From NCBI GenBank assembly GCA_026705925.1, contig JAPOZT010000001.1:20177-84176 (forward strand): DNA of 64,000 nt, written 5' to 3'. The stretch comes from Gemmatimonadota bacterium (lineage in GTDB: Bacteria > JAAXHH01). The notes beneath the pieces are model-generated. The model saw only the letters and a program-made list of their open reading frames with translations. It did no database searches and was not told where the DNA came from. Positions 7,981-17,652 of this stretch are shown here, piece by piece (positions within the stretch are counted from its first letter, which is position 1; the number at the start of each line of letters is the position of its first letter). The translations under genes and the position numbers were made by a program.

Positions 7981-9196
7981 ATTCGCCAGGCTGCTCAGAC
8001 AATCCGGCGTCCGCGTATCCATGGCCGAGACCCTGGACGCCGCCGAAGTCCTTCGGCACGCGGAGGTCACCGAACGGCCGGCCTTCAAGGCGTCCCTGCG
8101 GGCCACCCTGGTCAAGACCCGCGAGGACATCCCGGCCTTCGACGAGGCCTTCGAACGGTTCTTCCTGGTCCAGGTGGGCGAAGACGCAGAGGAGCTCGAC
8201 GATCCCTGCGGGGAGACCGAAGGGCCGCCCGACGGCCAACCCGATCTCGACGACGGGCAGGACGAGGGCGATCAGGACATCCGGCGTCTCCAGGACGAGC
8301 AGGGCGAGGCCGTGGCGGGAGACGGGGAAGGAGACCCCGCGGACGACGGCGAGACCGAGGAACTCGAAGGCGAGCTGGAGCGGATGCTCGCCCGCGTGCA
8401 GGTGGGTGAACAGGCTTCCGACGCGGTCACCGAGCCCGGCACGCAGCCGAACCAGCAGGCGGAGGACGTCGACCTCTACCAGGAACTGCCTCCGGGCGAC
8501 GTCGAGAACCTCTACGAGGCGGTGGAGGAACTCGCCCGGAACCTGGTGACGCGCAAGTCCCTGCGTTTTAGGAAGTCGCGCCATGGCCGGGTGGACATCA
8601 AGAAGACGATCCAGCGGAGTTTCCGCACGGGCAACCTGCCCTTTCACATCATCTACAAGCACCGCAAGATCAAGAAGAACGAACTGGTCGTGCTGTGCGA
8701 CGTGTCGGGATCGGTCTGGGAGGTCGCCCGGTTCTTCATCAAACTGGTCCACGAGATGCAGAACCAGTTCAGCCGGGCCCGGAGCTTCCTCTTCGTGGAC
8801 CGGATCAACGAGGTGACGGACGAGTTCGACCGCAGGCCCTTCGAAGAGATCGTCGAGAACATGAAGGACGACCACGCGCTGAATTTCTTCGGCCTGAGCG
8901 ATTTCGGCAGGGCCTTCTACCAGTTCCACGACGAACACCTGCTGTCTCTCTCCCGGGACACGGTGCTCGTCATCCTGGGCGACGCGCGGACCAACTGGTT
9001 CGACCCCCAGGACTGGGTGCTGGGCGAAATCCAGGGACGGGTCCACCAGACGATCTGGCTGAACCCCGAGCCCGTACAGTACTGGGATACCGATGATTCC
9101 GTCATGTCCAGGTACAGCCCGCACTGCGATCACGTGCTGGAATGCCGCAACCTCGCCCAGCTCCAGGATGTCGGCGAACTGATCCTCAGGGCGTGA
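7961..9196 (+). CDS. CoxE-like VWA-domain protein, MoxR partner
   Basis: The 411-residue protein has a helical N-terminal part and a long acidic segment (about 75-165, rich in Asp/Glu/Gly). A C-terminal von Willebrand A domain follows, with the metal-binding motif DVSGSVWE (about 247-254) and a later VILGDARTNW. This layout fits the CoxE/YehP type that works with MoxR ATPases in assembling metalloenzymes. It overlaps the MoxR gene by 20 bases and is followed after 18 bases by a DUF4159 gene. No CO dehydrogenase or other obvious client is nearby. Confidence 0.88.
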   Translation: MIKRLVEFARLLRQSGVRVSMAETLDAAEVLRHAEVTERPAFKASLRATLVKTREDIPAFDEAFERFFLVQVGEDAEELDDPCGETEGPPDGQPDLDDGQDEGDQDIRRLQDEQGEAVAGDGEGDPADDGETEELEGELERMLARVQVGEQASDAVTEPGTQPNQQAEDVDLYQELPPGDVENLYEAVEELARNLVTRKSLRFRKSRHGRVDIKKTIQRSFRTGNLPFHIIYKHRKIKKNELVVLCDVSGSVWEVARFFIKLVHEMQNQFSRARSFLFVDRINEVTDEFDRRPFEEIVENMKDDHALNFFGLSDFGRAFYQFHDEHLLSLSRDTVLVILGDARTNWFDPQDWVLGEIQGRVHQTIWLNPEPVQYWDTDDSVMSRYSPHCDHVLECRNLAQLQDVGELILRA

Positions 9197-9214
9197 GCCC
9201 GATCGGATGGGAAA

Positions 9215-10006
9215 ATGAAACGCGCACACCTTCTCAAGCGCATCGGCGTGGTCCTTGCGGTCTGCCTGGCCTGCCTGCTCGGCGTGGCGCTGTGGACGGC
9301 CCGCGGCAGCGGAGATTCCGGCCACGACCTCTTTCTGCGCAATGACTTCACCTTCGGCCGGGTCGTGTACCAGAACTCCGGCGGGTTCTACCGGGGATGG
9401 GGATGGGGGCGGTGGTCGGTGGATTTCCCGTCGGCCGACGCCAACGTGATCCGCGCCCTGCGGACCACCACCTCCCTCAAGATCAACGAACCGCAGGCCG
9501 TGGAGCTGACCGACCCCGATCTGTTCGATATTCCCTTCCTGTATATCCTGGAAGTCGGATCCCTGCAGTTCAGCCAGGAAGAAGTGGACGCCCTGCGGGA
9601 GTACCTGTTGCGCGGCGGGTTCCTGATGGTGGACGACTTTCACGGTTCGCGCCAGTGGGCGGTATGGGAATCGCAGATGAAGCGGGTGTTCCCCGAACAC
9701 GACATCGAGGAAGTCCCCGCCGGCCACGCGATATTCCACTGCTACTACGATTTCGACGAGTATCCCCTGGTACCCGGTACCGCGGCCCTGTGGCGGCCGG
9801 GCAACTACGAGCGGGACGGCGCGTTGTACGGCCACCGGCTGCGGGGCATAACCGACGACAACGGCCGGCTCATGGTGCTGATGAACTGGAACGCGGACCT
9901 GGGCGACGGCTGGGAACACGCGGCCGATCCCGGGTACCCGCGCGCGTATTCCGTGATCGCGTACCGGCTTGCCGTGAACTACGCCATCTACGCGATGACG
10001 CACTGA
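9215..10006 (+). CDS. DUF4159-domain exported or membrane-anchored protein
   Basis: The 263-residue protein has an N-terminal signal/anchor helix (about 10-29, VVLAVCLACLLGVALW) and then one DUF4159 domain. This begins with FTFGRVVYQNSGG and holds the core LLRGGFLMVDDFHG (about 131-144), which resembles the glutamine-amidotransferase-like fold of this family. DUF4159 proteins usually occur with MoxR and VWA or DUF58 genes, as here. The role is unknown. It is the last gene of the three-gene operon and converges on the large Calx-beta gene. Confidence 0.85.
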   Translation: MKRAHLLKRIGVVLAVCLACLLGVALWTARGSGDSGHDLFLRNDFTFGRVVYQNSGGFYRGWGWGRWSVDFPSADANVIRALRTTTSLKINEPQAVELTDPDLFDIPFLYILEVGSLQFSQEEVDALREYLLRGGFLMVDDFHGSRQWAVWESQMKRVFPEHDIEEVPAGHAIFHCYYDFDEYPLVPGTAALWRPGNYERDGALYGHRLRGITDDNGRLMVLMNWNADLGDGWEHAADPGYPRAYSVIAYRLAVNYAIYAMTH

Positions 10007-10026
10007 ACCCGGGCTGGGGTGCCCGG

Positions 10027-10072
10027 CGGTTCGTTGGGAAGAACTCCCGGCGGCATAGTTCCCGGCGAACCG
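10027..10072. terminator. Long inverted repeat between convergent genes, possible bidirectional terminator
   Basis: Arms 10027-10040 and 10059-10072 can pair over 14 positions (CGGTTCG-TT-GGGAA with TTCCC-GG-CGAACCG, counting two G-U pairs) around an 18-base loop. It lies exactly between two convergent stop codons. There is no U-run, so termination is only inferred. A smaller perfect 6-bp hairpin sits just upstream at 10009-10026. Confidence 0.4.
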
Positions 10073-10076
10073 TGGG

Positions 10077-13000
10077 TCAGAACCGCCACCGTATCTGTAT
10101 GCGCAGGTCCTGGTCCACGGGCTGCGGGTCCGCCCGCTCCTGTCGCCGGCCTTCCAGGTTTAAGGTCAGTCTCGTGGCCGCCTCGCGGGCCAGTTGCAGC
10201 CGCGTGCCGACCCGGTATCTCCGCGCCGCGCCATCGGCCAACTCGGAACCCGCATAGGGGGTCAGCAGTCCCCCACCGAAGGCCTCGACCCCATAACCCA
10301 CTTCCGAGACCAGGCGGCCGGTCCGTGCCTGCCGAGGTATCTGTGGTGCGATTCCCGCGGTAGTCTGTCGAGACCACAGGGCTTCCACCCCACTCGCAGT
10401 AACACCCCAGGCCGGCGCAAGGGCCAGGGACAGCCCGCGTCCCTCAGGACCCCGAGAAACCTGCAGCCGTCCTGATGCGCCCCATTCCTTGTAATCTCCG
10501 TCTTCGTGCGCCAGCAGGCCCCTGACCGTCCCTTCCACGGTCAGACCCCACGCCGGGTCCACGTATCGCACCCGGCCGCCCACTTCCAGGCCGAACCCGG
10601 TCTCCGCGTCCCCCCGGTCGTGCCGCAGGCCCAGTTCCACCGTGGGCGTCAAGCGCTGGCCTTCCGTCCATTCGAATCCACGGGAGCCTTCCAGGATCAC
10701 CCGTAACCGGTGTGTGTCCGCATCCGTGGCGGCAAGGTTCCCCGCCGGTCCGGTCACCGCGTCCGACGTGGTCCGCGTCAGCATGGCGTCGGTGCGTGTC
10801 ACCAGCTGGATCCCCGCAGCGTCCGTCGCCGGCAGCACGATCCCCCGGCCGCCGAACGCCCCCATCAGTAGGTTCGCGTCGGTCTGAAGGGCGGCACTGC
10901 CCGCCGGGGTCAGGTTCAGTTCGCCCCGGCCGTACCCGAACACGCCCCACACGTCCAGCCGATCATGGACGGCAAACCTCAGGTACGGATGGATACTCGT
11001 CAGCGTCTGGTCTACCCCGCCTTGGCTATTGGCGGCCAGGTCTTGTGCGGCCACACCCTGCGCGGCATAACTCCCATCGCCACGGCTGTGCGCCACCGCC
11101 ACCCCGGTCAGCCACCGATCCCATTCACCATCCACCCCCACGGTGCCCGTGAGCACGTCGCCGTCTACCTGCAATGCGTCATCACGCCCGTCAAACCGGG
11201 TTACAGCAACCAGGCCCCAGGCAGTAAGCCTGAGAGTCGGGTCCCCAGGTTCCGCTCCGTTCAGGCTCACCCGGAAGTTACTATCCAGGAGAATCCGCCG
11301 AAGGTCGAAACGGTCACCGAAACGGAAGATCCGACCCTGCTCTTGCCGCGGGACCGATCCGGTGCGGTCCAACCACGGAGTATCCTGCACCGCCCGCGGG
11401 GTATCCGCTACCGGGCCGGAGTTATCCGCCAGCCTCCCTGGCCTCGCTGCATAGCCTGATCCCAAACCAAGAAACCGCGCCACTTCCCGGAACACCCCCG
11501 AGACGACGCTCTCTTCCGCCGCACCGGGCTCGCCAGTGGACGGGCCCGTCTCATGACCGGCCCGTGCCGTGCCCGTCCGCACGTCGCCCAGCGGCAGTCG
11601 GTAACCGCCGATGACCACTTGCGACCCCTGCCCGGGGCCTGACCGCAATCGATCACCGACCGCGTCAGTGACGTGCGAACCCACGGTCCGGCCGAATCGG
11701 GCCAGCCATGCCTGTGGCATGGGATCGCTGTTTTCGATGGTGCCCGTTGCAGTCGCATCCGCGAGGTACGCCCCACTTGGGTTCGACAGGGTCACGGTCA
11801 TGTATTCGTTGCCCTCGTTGAGGTTGTCGTCAAGCACCGTGACACTGAAGACCTTCCCCTTTACGCCCGGTGCGAAGGTTACGGTCTCGCTCTTCGCGAC
11901 GTAGTCATTGCCCGCGGTCGCACTGCCGTCGGACGTGCTGATCCGGACCGTCACGGTCTCCGAGGAGACCCGGCTCAACCTCAAGATGAAATCGAGTGTG
12001 GCGCCCGCACCCTCCTCCACCTCGGTGTCCGCCACCGACAGCCCGTGCGGACCCGGGACCGTCACCTTGGCGGGGGTGGATAGCGCCTTGCCGTCCGGCG
12101 TGCAGAGGGCATGCGGAAAGTCGCACGAGGCAGAGGCCGGCAGGGTTACCGTCACCGCTCCATTGCCCGACGGCTGGACCTGGAACTGGAAGAGGTCGCG
12201 GCGCTTGTCCACCCGACGCACCATGCGCACCGCACCGCCCGCCGCTGCCAACCGCTGCGTGAGCCTGCGCTGCGCGCCCCCGGATGCCAGCGCCTCGCTG
12301 AAACGCACCCGCATCGTGAACACGCTTGACCCGTCGTGCGACGACGGCGCATCTTCGAACGATGCCGTCAGTACCGCCGGCTGCGGCGGCGGTACCGGTT
12401 GCGGCGGTGGCACCGGCTGCTGGATGCCGGAGCCTGGCGCGTCCAGGATCTGCAATTGCACCGTGTCGCCGGCGTTCCAGTTCAGATCGGCGTTCCACCA
12501 CGTCCGCACGTGATATCCACCGGCATCGGCGTCCTGGAACGGAAACCGCGTCCCGTCGAGCACCAGCACCAGGTTGTTGACCTCGTAGTCCCTGAGTTCC
12601 CTGATGCCACCGAATACGATGGCCAGGATCTCGCCCTGGTCGAGTTGCAGGCGGTCCGACCATCCGGCATGGGTCAACTGCAGGTCGACGATCTCAAACT
12701 CCTTCGCCACCCCGCCGGCGTCGGTGCTGACGAACGTGTTGTTTGCCATCACGTCCGAGTCGGAACAGTCGTTGGCACTGTTGGTGCTCGCGCACCCCAA
12801 TATCCTGCTGTTCCCGCTGCGGAGAAGCCCTACCGTCAGCGTCGTTTCGAGGAGTGTGCTACTCGCCTCCCGCACCGCCGCCGGCGTCGGCTCGCTCTCG
12901 AGCGGCCCCTCGGCTACGCCCTTGGCGTCTGTGAAGCTTACTTTCACCTTGATTTTCTTGCCCACGTCCTCTGCGACGGGTGTGTAGGTGCCCGACGTCG

Positions 13001-14696
13001 CCCCCACGATGTCCTGGGGATTGGATATGCCGTCCCCATCCAACCGCACCCACTGCAGATCGTAGTCGTCCGGAAAGGTCCCCGGCAGGCCGCCGCTGTC
13101 CTTGATCGTGCCCAGTCCGGCCCTCAAGAGCCCGCCCACCCGGGGGAAGCCGGAGACTGACGGCTGCCCGGTGGCGGCAGTATTGAGCCTGGACAGGCGG
13201 ACCCCCACCCTGGTGCCGATATCGGCCGCACCAGCGAGGCGGGTTGCACCGGGGCCGGTGAATGGACGCAGGAGGGGCACGTCCGACAGCGAGCCACCCG
13301 GCGGTACGTTGAGCGCATCGGTGAAGAGCCAGAAACTGGGCGAGGATTGCGCTTCGCTGAACGGCAGGATGAGTTCGCCCGAGTACTTCTGGACGTGCAG
13401 CACCAGGTTCTCCGCCGCGTCCACCGGCAAGGCCGGCTCGGTGATGAGCCACAACGTGTGACTCGATAGAGGAAATGCGATCAAAGACGTGATCGTGTAA
13501 TTGACGCCCTCGTGGGTGAAGGTAGCGTCGTCGAGGCTGCCGAAGCCCGAGCCGAATCCGACGCTCTCGATTCGGCCGAATTCATCGAAGTCGTGTCCCA
13601 CCGTCAGCACGCCGCACCAGAAGGTGTCCAAGCCGCAGTTCGACACAGCCGCCGGCAGGACCAGTGAGCTTTCGCCGCTGATGCGCGTCTCCTCGGTGCC
13701 GCCATCGTCGGTGAAGGTGACCCTCACCTTCATGTGGTGGCCCTGGTCCGCCGCGGTCAGCGTGTAGCTGCCCGTATCTGTACCAACGTTCGTCTCCGTG
13801 CCGTCCTCGGTCACCCGGATCCACTGGTAGGCGTAGACGGCCCCGGTCAGCCCGTTGGCGTCCATGATGTCCGACGTCGACGCCGTCAGCGTCACGCCCA
13901 CCTGCGCCGCACCGATAATCGCCGGGTCTCCCGTGGCGGGGTAGTTCGGCGTGATGATGCCCCTGATCTTGATCATCACTGACGACGAGTCGTCCCTTGC
14001 CCACGATCCGGGATCGATGTAAACGTATCTTGCGTTTCCGATGCTCCAGCCGTCGGCGGCCCCGCTATCCTGGGCGTCCGAAGAGGTAGAATGAATGCTG
14101 ATCCCCGCGTCATCGGTGCCGGCGGAGTCGCTGATTACCACTGCGTACGACGTGTTTGCGGAGAGCGTCGAACCGGTCGGCGCCGTGAACGTGGCGACCG
14201 AGTCGCTCGTGATCGTCGTTGGGCTGACAAGAACGTACAACAGGTCATTCGGCCGGTTACTAGCGTTGGTCGAATAGATCCGAACCGAGACGTCCGGGTT
14301 TTCTACAGTAGTCCTGGTGTTGTAGACGCGCACGCCGACGGTCGTGAGCACGTAACCGGGCCCGTTGCTGCCGGTTCTGAAGGGCTGTGACACACGATTA
14401 AAGTCTACAAGATAGTACGGTTGGTTCGTGTTGGACACCAGCGTCCGTTCCGTCTGCGCCTGCAAATCGGGAACGAACGGCGCGGCGAGCACGATGGCCA
14501 GGACGGGCAGCAGCGCCGCCGCGGCCATCCGCACCGCTAGTACACGCCGGCGGCGTCCGGCGAGCACACGCCAGCGTCTAGTGCACCGTGTGATGCTGGT
14601 CGGTACGCTCGGTATAGACTGGCGGTCACTGGATTTCGGTTCTTGTGTCAACAACTCGTACTTTCTTGTGTCATCGGTCGTCTTGAGTAGGATCAA
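10077..14696 (-). CDS. Giant Calx-beta surface protein with autotransporter-like C-terminal barrel
   Basis: A 1539-residue exported protein. A signal sequence ends near residue 80 (VLAIVLAAPFVPDLQAQ). Two related Ig-like modules lie near 255-350 and 505-610 (both with Y-x-W-R-type cores and a closing K-V-x-V-x-F-T-D). One Calx-beta domain lies near 884-990 (VEEGAGATLDF onwards, ending in SGAYLADATATGTIEN). About 400 C-terminal residues of alternating amphipathic strands end in a terminal Phe, the usual outer-membrane barrel signal. It is probably a self-displayed adhesin. The frame opens with TTG; GTG at residue 43 or ATG at residue 57 are plausible true starts, and no ribosome binding site is decisive. 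Confidence 0.8.
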   Translation of the reverse strand: MILLKTTDDTRKYELLTQEPKSSDRQSIPSVPTSITRCTRRWRVLAGRRRRVLAVRMAAAALLPVLAIVLAAPFVPDLQAQTERTLVSNTNQPYYLVDFNRVSQPFRTGSNGPGYVLTTVGVRVYNTRTTVENPDVSVRIYSTNASNRPNDLLYVLVSPTTITSDSVATFTAPTGSTLSANTSYAVVISDSAGTDDAGISIHSTSSDAQDSGAADGWSIGNARYVYIDPGSWARDDSSSVMIKIRGIITPNYPATGDPAIIGAAQVGVTLTASTSDIMDANGLTGAVYAYQWIRVTEDGTETNVGTDTGSYTLTAADQGHHMKVRVTFTDDGGTEETRISGESSLVLPAAVSNCGLDTFWCGVLTVGHDFDEFGRIESVGFGSGFGSLDDATFTHEGVNYTITSLIAFPLSSHTLWLITEPALPVDAAENLVLHVQKYSGELILPFSEAQSSPSFWLFTDALNVPPGGSLSDVPLLRPFTGPGATRLAGAADIGTRVGVRLSRLNTAATGQPSVSGFPRVGGLLRAGLGTIKDSGGLPGTFPDDYDLQWVRLDGDGISNPQDIVGATSGTYTPVAEDVGKKIKVKVSFTDAKGVAEGPLESEPTPAAVREASSTLLETTLTVGLLRSGNSRILGCASTNSANDCSDSDVMANNTFVSTDAGGVAKEFEIVDLQLTHAGWSDRLQLDQGEILAIVFGGIRELRDYEVNNLVLVLDGTRFPFQDADAGGYHVRTWWNADLNWNAGDTVQLQILDAPGSGIQQPVPPPQPVPPPQPAVLTASFEDAPSSHDGSSVFTMRVRFSEALASGGAQRRLTQRLAAAGGAVRMVRRVDKRRDLFQFQVQPSGNGAVTVTLPASASCDFPHALCTPDGKALSTPAKVTVPGPHGLSVADTEVEEGAGATLDFILRLSRVSSETVTVRISTSDGSATAGNDYVAKSETVTFAPGVKGKVFSVTVLDDNLNEGNEYMTVTLSNPSGAYLADATATGTIENSDPMPQAWLARFGRTVGSHVTDAVGDRLRSGPGQGSQVVIGGYRLPLGDVRTGTARAGHETGPSTGEPGAAEESVVSGVFREVARFLGLGSGYAARPGRLADNSGPVADTPRAVQDTPWLDRTGSVPRQEQGRIFRFGDRFDLRRILLDSNFRVSLNGAEPGDPTLRLTAWGLVAVTRFDGRDDALQVDGDVLTGTVGVDGEWDRWLTGVAVAHSRGDGSYAAQGVAAQDLAANSQGGVDQTLTSIHPYLRFAVHDRLDVWGVFGYGRGELNLTPAGSAALQTDANLLMGAFGGRGIVLPATDAAGIQLVTRTDAMLTRTTSDAVTGPAGNLAATDADTHRLRVILEGSRGFEWTEGQRLTPTVELGLRHDRGDAETGFGLEVGGRVRYVDPAWGLTVEGTVRGLLAHEDGDYKEWGASGRLQVSRGPEGRGLSLALAPAWGVTASGVEALWSRQTTAGIAPQIPRQARTGRLVSEVGYGVEAFGGGLLTPYAGSELADGAARRYRVGTRLQLAREAATRLTLNLEGRRQERADPQPVDQDLRIQIRWRF

Positions 14697-15226
14697 AACA
14701 ACCGGCCTCGGTGATTCCTACCCAAGTAGGGAACGCCGCATGGTTTTGTCGTCAAGGACATGCGAAACCGGCCGCTGAGTACTCGGCCGGTGAATGCTTG
14801 TCGAAATCAGTTTTCGACGATCCGTATACCGGGTCTGCCGTTACACAGATGAAGAACGCTCTGCCCCGGACAATTCGCGCTGTCAGTCGCAGTCCTTGAC
14901 TTGGTAATCAATGATATATACTATTCTGTTTGTCGAATATGTTTCGATTTAAAGTTTTCTTTGGTTCAGTATTTATCAACCAGATCTCTTCAGAACCAGT
15001 TGTTTGAGCAAGATTAAGCCCGAAACCGAAACATTCTGAAATATACGAGAATCATGCGTGATCAATCCGAGAATCAGGTGGCTGAAAAGAAGATTATCGC
15101 GTGAATTTGAGTCATGTAGTGTCCCGTACCCGCTTCGATGGTCCTCGGGCGATTCCATGGGATTTAACGTCTCGCAGTTGGTTTTATCCTGGTATGTTTG
15201 GCACAAAATCGGAGGATGTTCGGACA
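14697..15226. other. AT-rich spacer between the Calx-beta gene and the hybrid kinase gene
   Basis: About 530 bases, with a markedly AT-rich part from about 14900 to 15110 in an otherwise GC-rich window. It contains a plus-strand promoter (14896-14924) that would drive the kinase gene from a ~300-base leader. I found no convincing small gene. The short minus-strand frame over 14976-15227 lacks a ribosome binding site and family features. Confidence 0.5.
14896..14924 (+). promoter_or_regulatory. Candidate promoter of the hybrid kinase gene
   Basis: TTGACT and TACTAT are separated by exactly 17 bases within an AT-rich tract. The start codon lies about 300 bases downstream. Confidence 0.45.
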
Positions 15227-17602
15227 ATGAGCCAAGATTTACTGCGGCAAGAGATCAACGAGTTGCGCGAACGCATTTCAAAGCTTAGCGCGGCCAGCCT
15301 GCGCATCAGTGCGAGCCTGGATCTGGATACCGTCCTCCAGGAGGTGGTGGACAGGGCCCGCGAACTGACCGGCGCCCGTTACGGCGCCATCATTACGATC
15401 GACGAAACCGGGCTGTCCCAGGATTTCGTCACCTCCGGCCTCACCGACGAGGAACATCGGATAATGGCCGACTGGCCCGAAGGAGAGAGGCTCTTCGAGC
15501 ACTTCCGGGACCTCCGGGGTACGTTGCAACTGCCGGACGTGCCCGCCTACCTGCGCTCGCTCGGCTTCTCCACCGATCTGCTGCCGCCCGGGGCCGTTCA
15601 CGGCCAGGGTACGTCGATGCGCTACCGCGGCCTGCACGTCGGAAATTTCTTCCTTGCCGATAAGGAAAGCGGCGAGGCGTTCACGAATGAGGACGAGGAG
15701 GTCCTGGTGCTATTCGCCTCCCAGGCCGCAACGACCATCGCCAACGCCCGCGCCCATCGGGCCGAGCAGCGCGCCCGGGCCGATCTGGAGGCCCTGATCG
15801 AGACCTCCCCGATCGGTGTCGTAGTCTTCGATGCCGGTACCGGCCATCCGACGTGGTTCAACAGGGAGGTGAGGAGGATCGTGGAGAGCCTGCGGACACC
15901 GGGCCGGCCCATTGAGGATTTGCTGGAGTTGCTGATCCTCCAGCGAGCCGACGGGAGTGAAATCGCGCTGGACCAGGCGCCCATGTCGCAGATTTTGAGT
16001 CACACGGAGACGGTGCGGGCCGAGGAGATCGTACTCTCCGTACCCGACGGGCGCAGCGTCACGACGCTGGTCAACTCCACGCCGATCCGCTCGGAAGATG
16101 GCGCAGTTGTGTCCGTGGTGGTTACCATGCAGGACATGAAGCCGCTGCAGGAACTGGACCGGATGCGGACGGAGTTCGTGGGCATGGTCAGCCATGAACT
16201 GCGCGCCCCGCTCACGTCTATCAAGGGCTCGGCCACCACCCTGCTGGAAGCTTCCCAGAGTCTCGACCCGGCGGAGATGCGCGAGTTCTACCGCATCATC
16301 CTCACGCAGGCCGACCATATGCGCGTGTTGATCAGCGACCTGCTGGATGCGGGTCGCATCGACGCGGGGACATTATCGGTGGCGCCGGAGCCCTCCGAGG
16401 CCGCCGCCCTGGTGGACGGAGGGCGGAACACGTTCCGAAGCGGCGGCGGCAGACACGAAGTCCTGATCGATCTTCCCCCCGATCTGCCCCTCGTCATGGC
16501 CGACCGGCAGCGCATTGAGCAGGTGTTGAACAACCTGCTTGCCAACGCGGCGCTGCACGCCCCGGAGTCCTCGCCCATCCGGGTCCGCGCTGAGCGTGAC
16601 GGGACGCACGTCGCGATCTCCGTCCGCGACGAAGGCAGGGGGGTGGCGCCGGACCGTCTCCCGCACATGTTTCGAAAGTATGCAAGTTTCGACGGCAACG
16701 ACCGTGAGTCGGCCATCGCGGGATCGGGACTCGGCCTCGCAATTTGCAAGGGCCTGGTCGAGGCGAACGGGGGGCGCATCTGGGCCGAAAGTCCGGGCAT
16801 CGGGCGCGGTACCCGCGTGACCTTTACGGTCCCGCTGGCCGAAAGTCGCGAGCCGGCGCCTCGCAAGCCGCCGGAACCCGGTCCGGTCCCGGCCGATACG
16901 CGGAACGATGGAGAAGGCCGCGAACCGATACGCATCCTCGTGCTCGACGATGACCCGCAGATGCTCCGCTATGTGCGCGACATGCTCGTGGCAGGGGGAT
17001 ATGACGCGGTGGTGACCGGAGACCACGCCAGTTTGCCGCGCATCATCAAGACCGAGCGACCCGATCTGGTCCTCCTGGATCTTCTGCTTACCGACACGGA
17101 CGGTATCCAGCTGATGGAAAACGTGCCCGATCTGGCTGAACTGCCCGTCATCTTCATTTCAGCCAACGGCCGGGACGAGACCATCGCGAAGGCCCTCGAT
17201 ACCGGCGCGGCCGACTATATCGTCAAACCCTTCTCGGCTACCGAATTGCTGGCCCGCATCCGCACGGCGCTGCGCAAACGGGCCGAAACCGAGCCCTTCG
17301 TGCTGGGCGATCTCACCATCGACTACGATCAACGCCGGGTGAGCGTGGCCGACGTCCCGGTCGTCCTTACGCCCATCGAGTACGATCTGCTGCGCGCGCT
17401 TTCGCTGAACGCGGGAAGGGTGACGACCTTCGACGTCCTGATTCGTCAGATCTGGAGCACCAAGTCCTACGCCAACCCGAAGCTGGTGCGCGCCTTTGTA
17501 AAGAAGCTTCGCCGCAAGCTGGGTGACGATGCCGGTAAACCACGCTACATCATCAACGAACGCGGAGTCGGCTACCGCATGGGCAGGACGGGAGTACCGT
17601 AG
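15227..17602 (+). CDS. One-polypeptide two-component system: GAF-PAS-kinase-receiver-winged helix
   Basis: A cytosolic protein of about 791 residues with no membrane segment. A short coiled coil (ELRERISKLSAASLRIS) leads into a GAF domain (about 20-165) and a PAS-like domain (about 180-300). HisKA follows with FVGMVSHELRAPLTSIKGS (His near 321), then HATPase (about 418-538, with GSGLGLAICKGLVEANGG). A receiver domain (about 568-681) has its phospho-Asp in LVLLDLLL, and an OmpR/PhoB-type winged helix (about 690-788) ends in RGVGYRMG. Sensor, phosphotransfer and DNA binding are thus in one chain. The start chosen is the ATG after GGAGG; the frame is open 126 bases further up. Similar kinases occur widely in marine bacteria. 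Confidence 0.88.
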   Translation: MSQDLLRQEINELRERISKLSAASLRISASLDLDTVLQEVVDRARELTGARYGAIITIDETGLSQDFVTSGLTDEEHRIMADWPEGERLFEHFRDLRGTLQLPDVPAYLRSLGFSTDLLPPGAVHGQGTSMRYRGLHVGNFFLADKESGEAFTNEDEEVLVLFASQAATTIANARAHRAEQRARADLEALIETSPIGVVVFDAGTGHPTWFNREVRRIVESLRTPGRPIEDLLELLILQRADGSEIALDQAPMSQILSHTETVRAEEIVLSVPDGRSVTTLVNSTPIRSEDGAVVSVVVTMQDMKPLQELDRMRTEFVGMVSHELRAPLTSIKGSATTLLEASQSLDPAEMREFYRIILTQADHMRVLISDLLDAGRIDAGTLSVAPEPSEAAALVDGGRNTFRSGGGRHEVLIDLPPDLPLVMADRQRIEQVLNNLLANAALHAPESSPIRVRAERDGTHVAISVRDEGRGVAPDRLPHMFRKYASFDGNDRESAIAGSGLGLAICKGLVEANGGRIWAESPGIGRGTRVTFTVPLAESREPAPRKPPEPGPVPADTRNDGEGREPIRILVLDDDPQMLRYVRDMLVAGGYDAVVTGDHASLPRIIKTERPDLVLLDLLLTDTDGIQLMENVPDLAELPVIFISANGRDETIAKALDTGAADYIVKPFSATELLARIRTALRKRAETEPFVLGDLTIDYDQRRVSVADVPVVLTPIEYDLLRALSLNAGRVTTFDVLIRQIWSTKSYANPKLVRAFVKKLRRKLGDDAGKPRYIINERGVGYRMGRTGVP

Positions 17603-17637
17603 ATGTTTGTTTCAGGTCGGAGAGAGGATCAGTGCGG

Positions 17638-17652
17638 CCGGCCTGAGGCCGG
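17638..17652. terminator. GC hairpin between convergent genes
   Basis: CCGGCC-TGA-GGCCGG is a perfect six-base-pair stem located between the kinase stop and the lysK stop. It has no U-tract, so a terminator role is only suggested by position. Confidence 0.25.

Noticed and set aside
7943..10003. 686-codon minus-strand frame opposite the CoxE and DUF4159 genes
   Set aside because: It is antisense to three well-supported coding features and has no recognisable family.
14976..15227. 83-codon minus-strand frame in the AT-rich spacer
   Set aside because: No ribosome binding site, no family features, and it overlaps the leader of the kinase gene.
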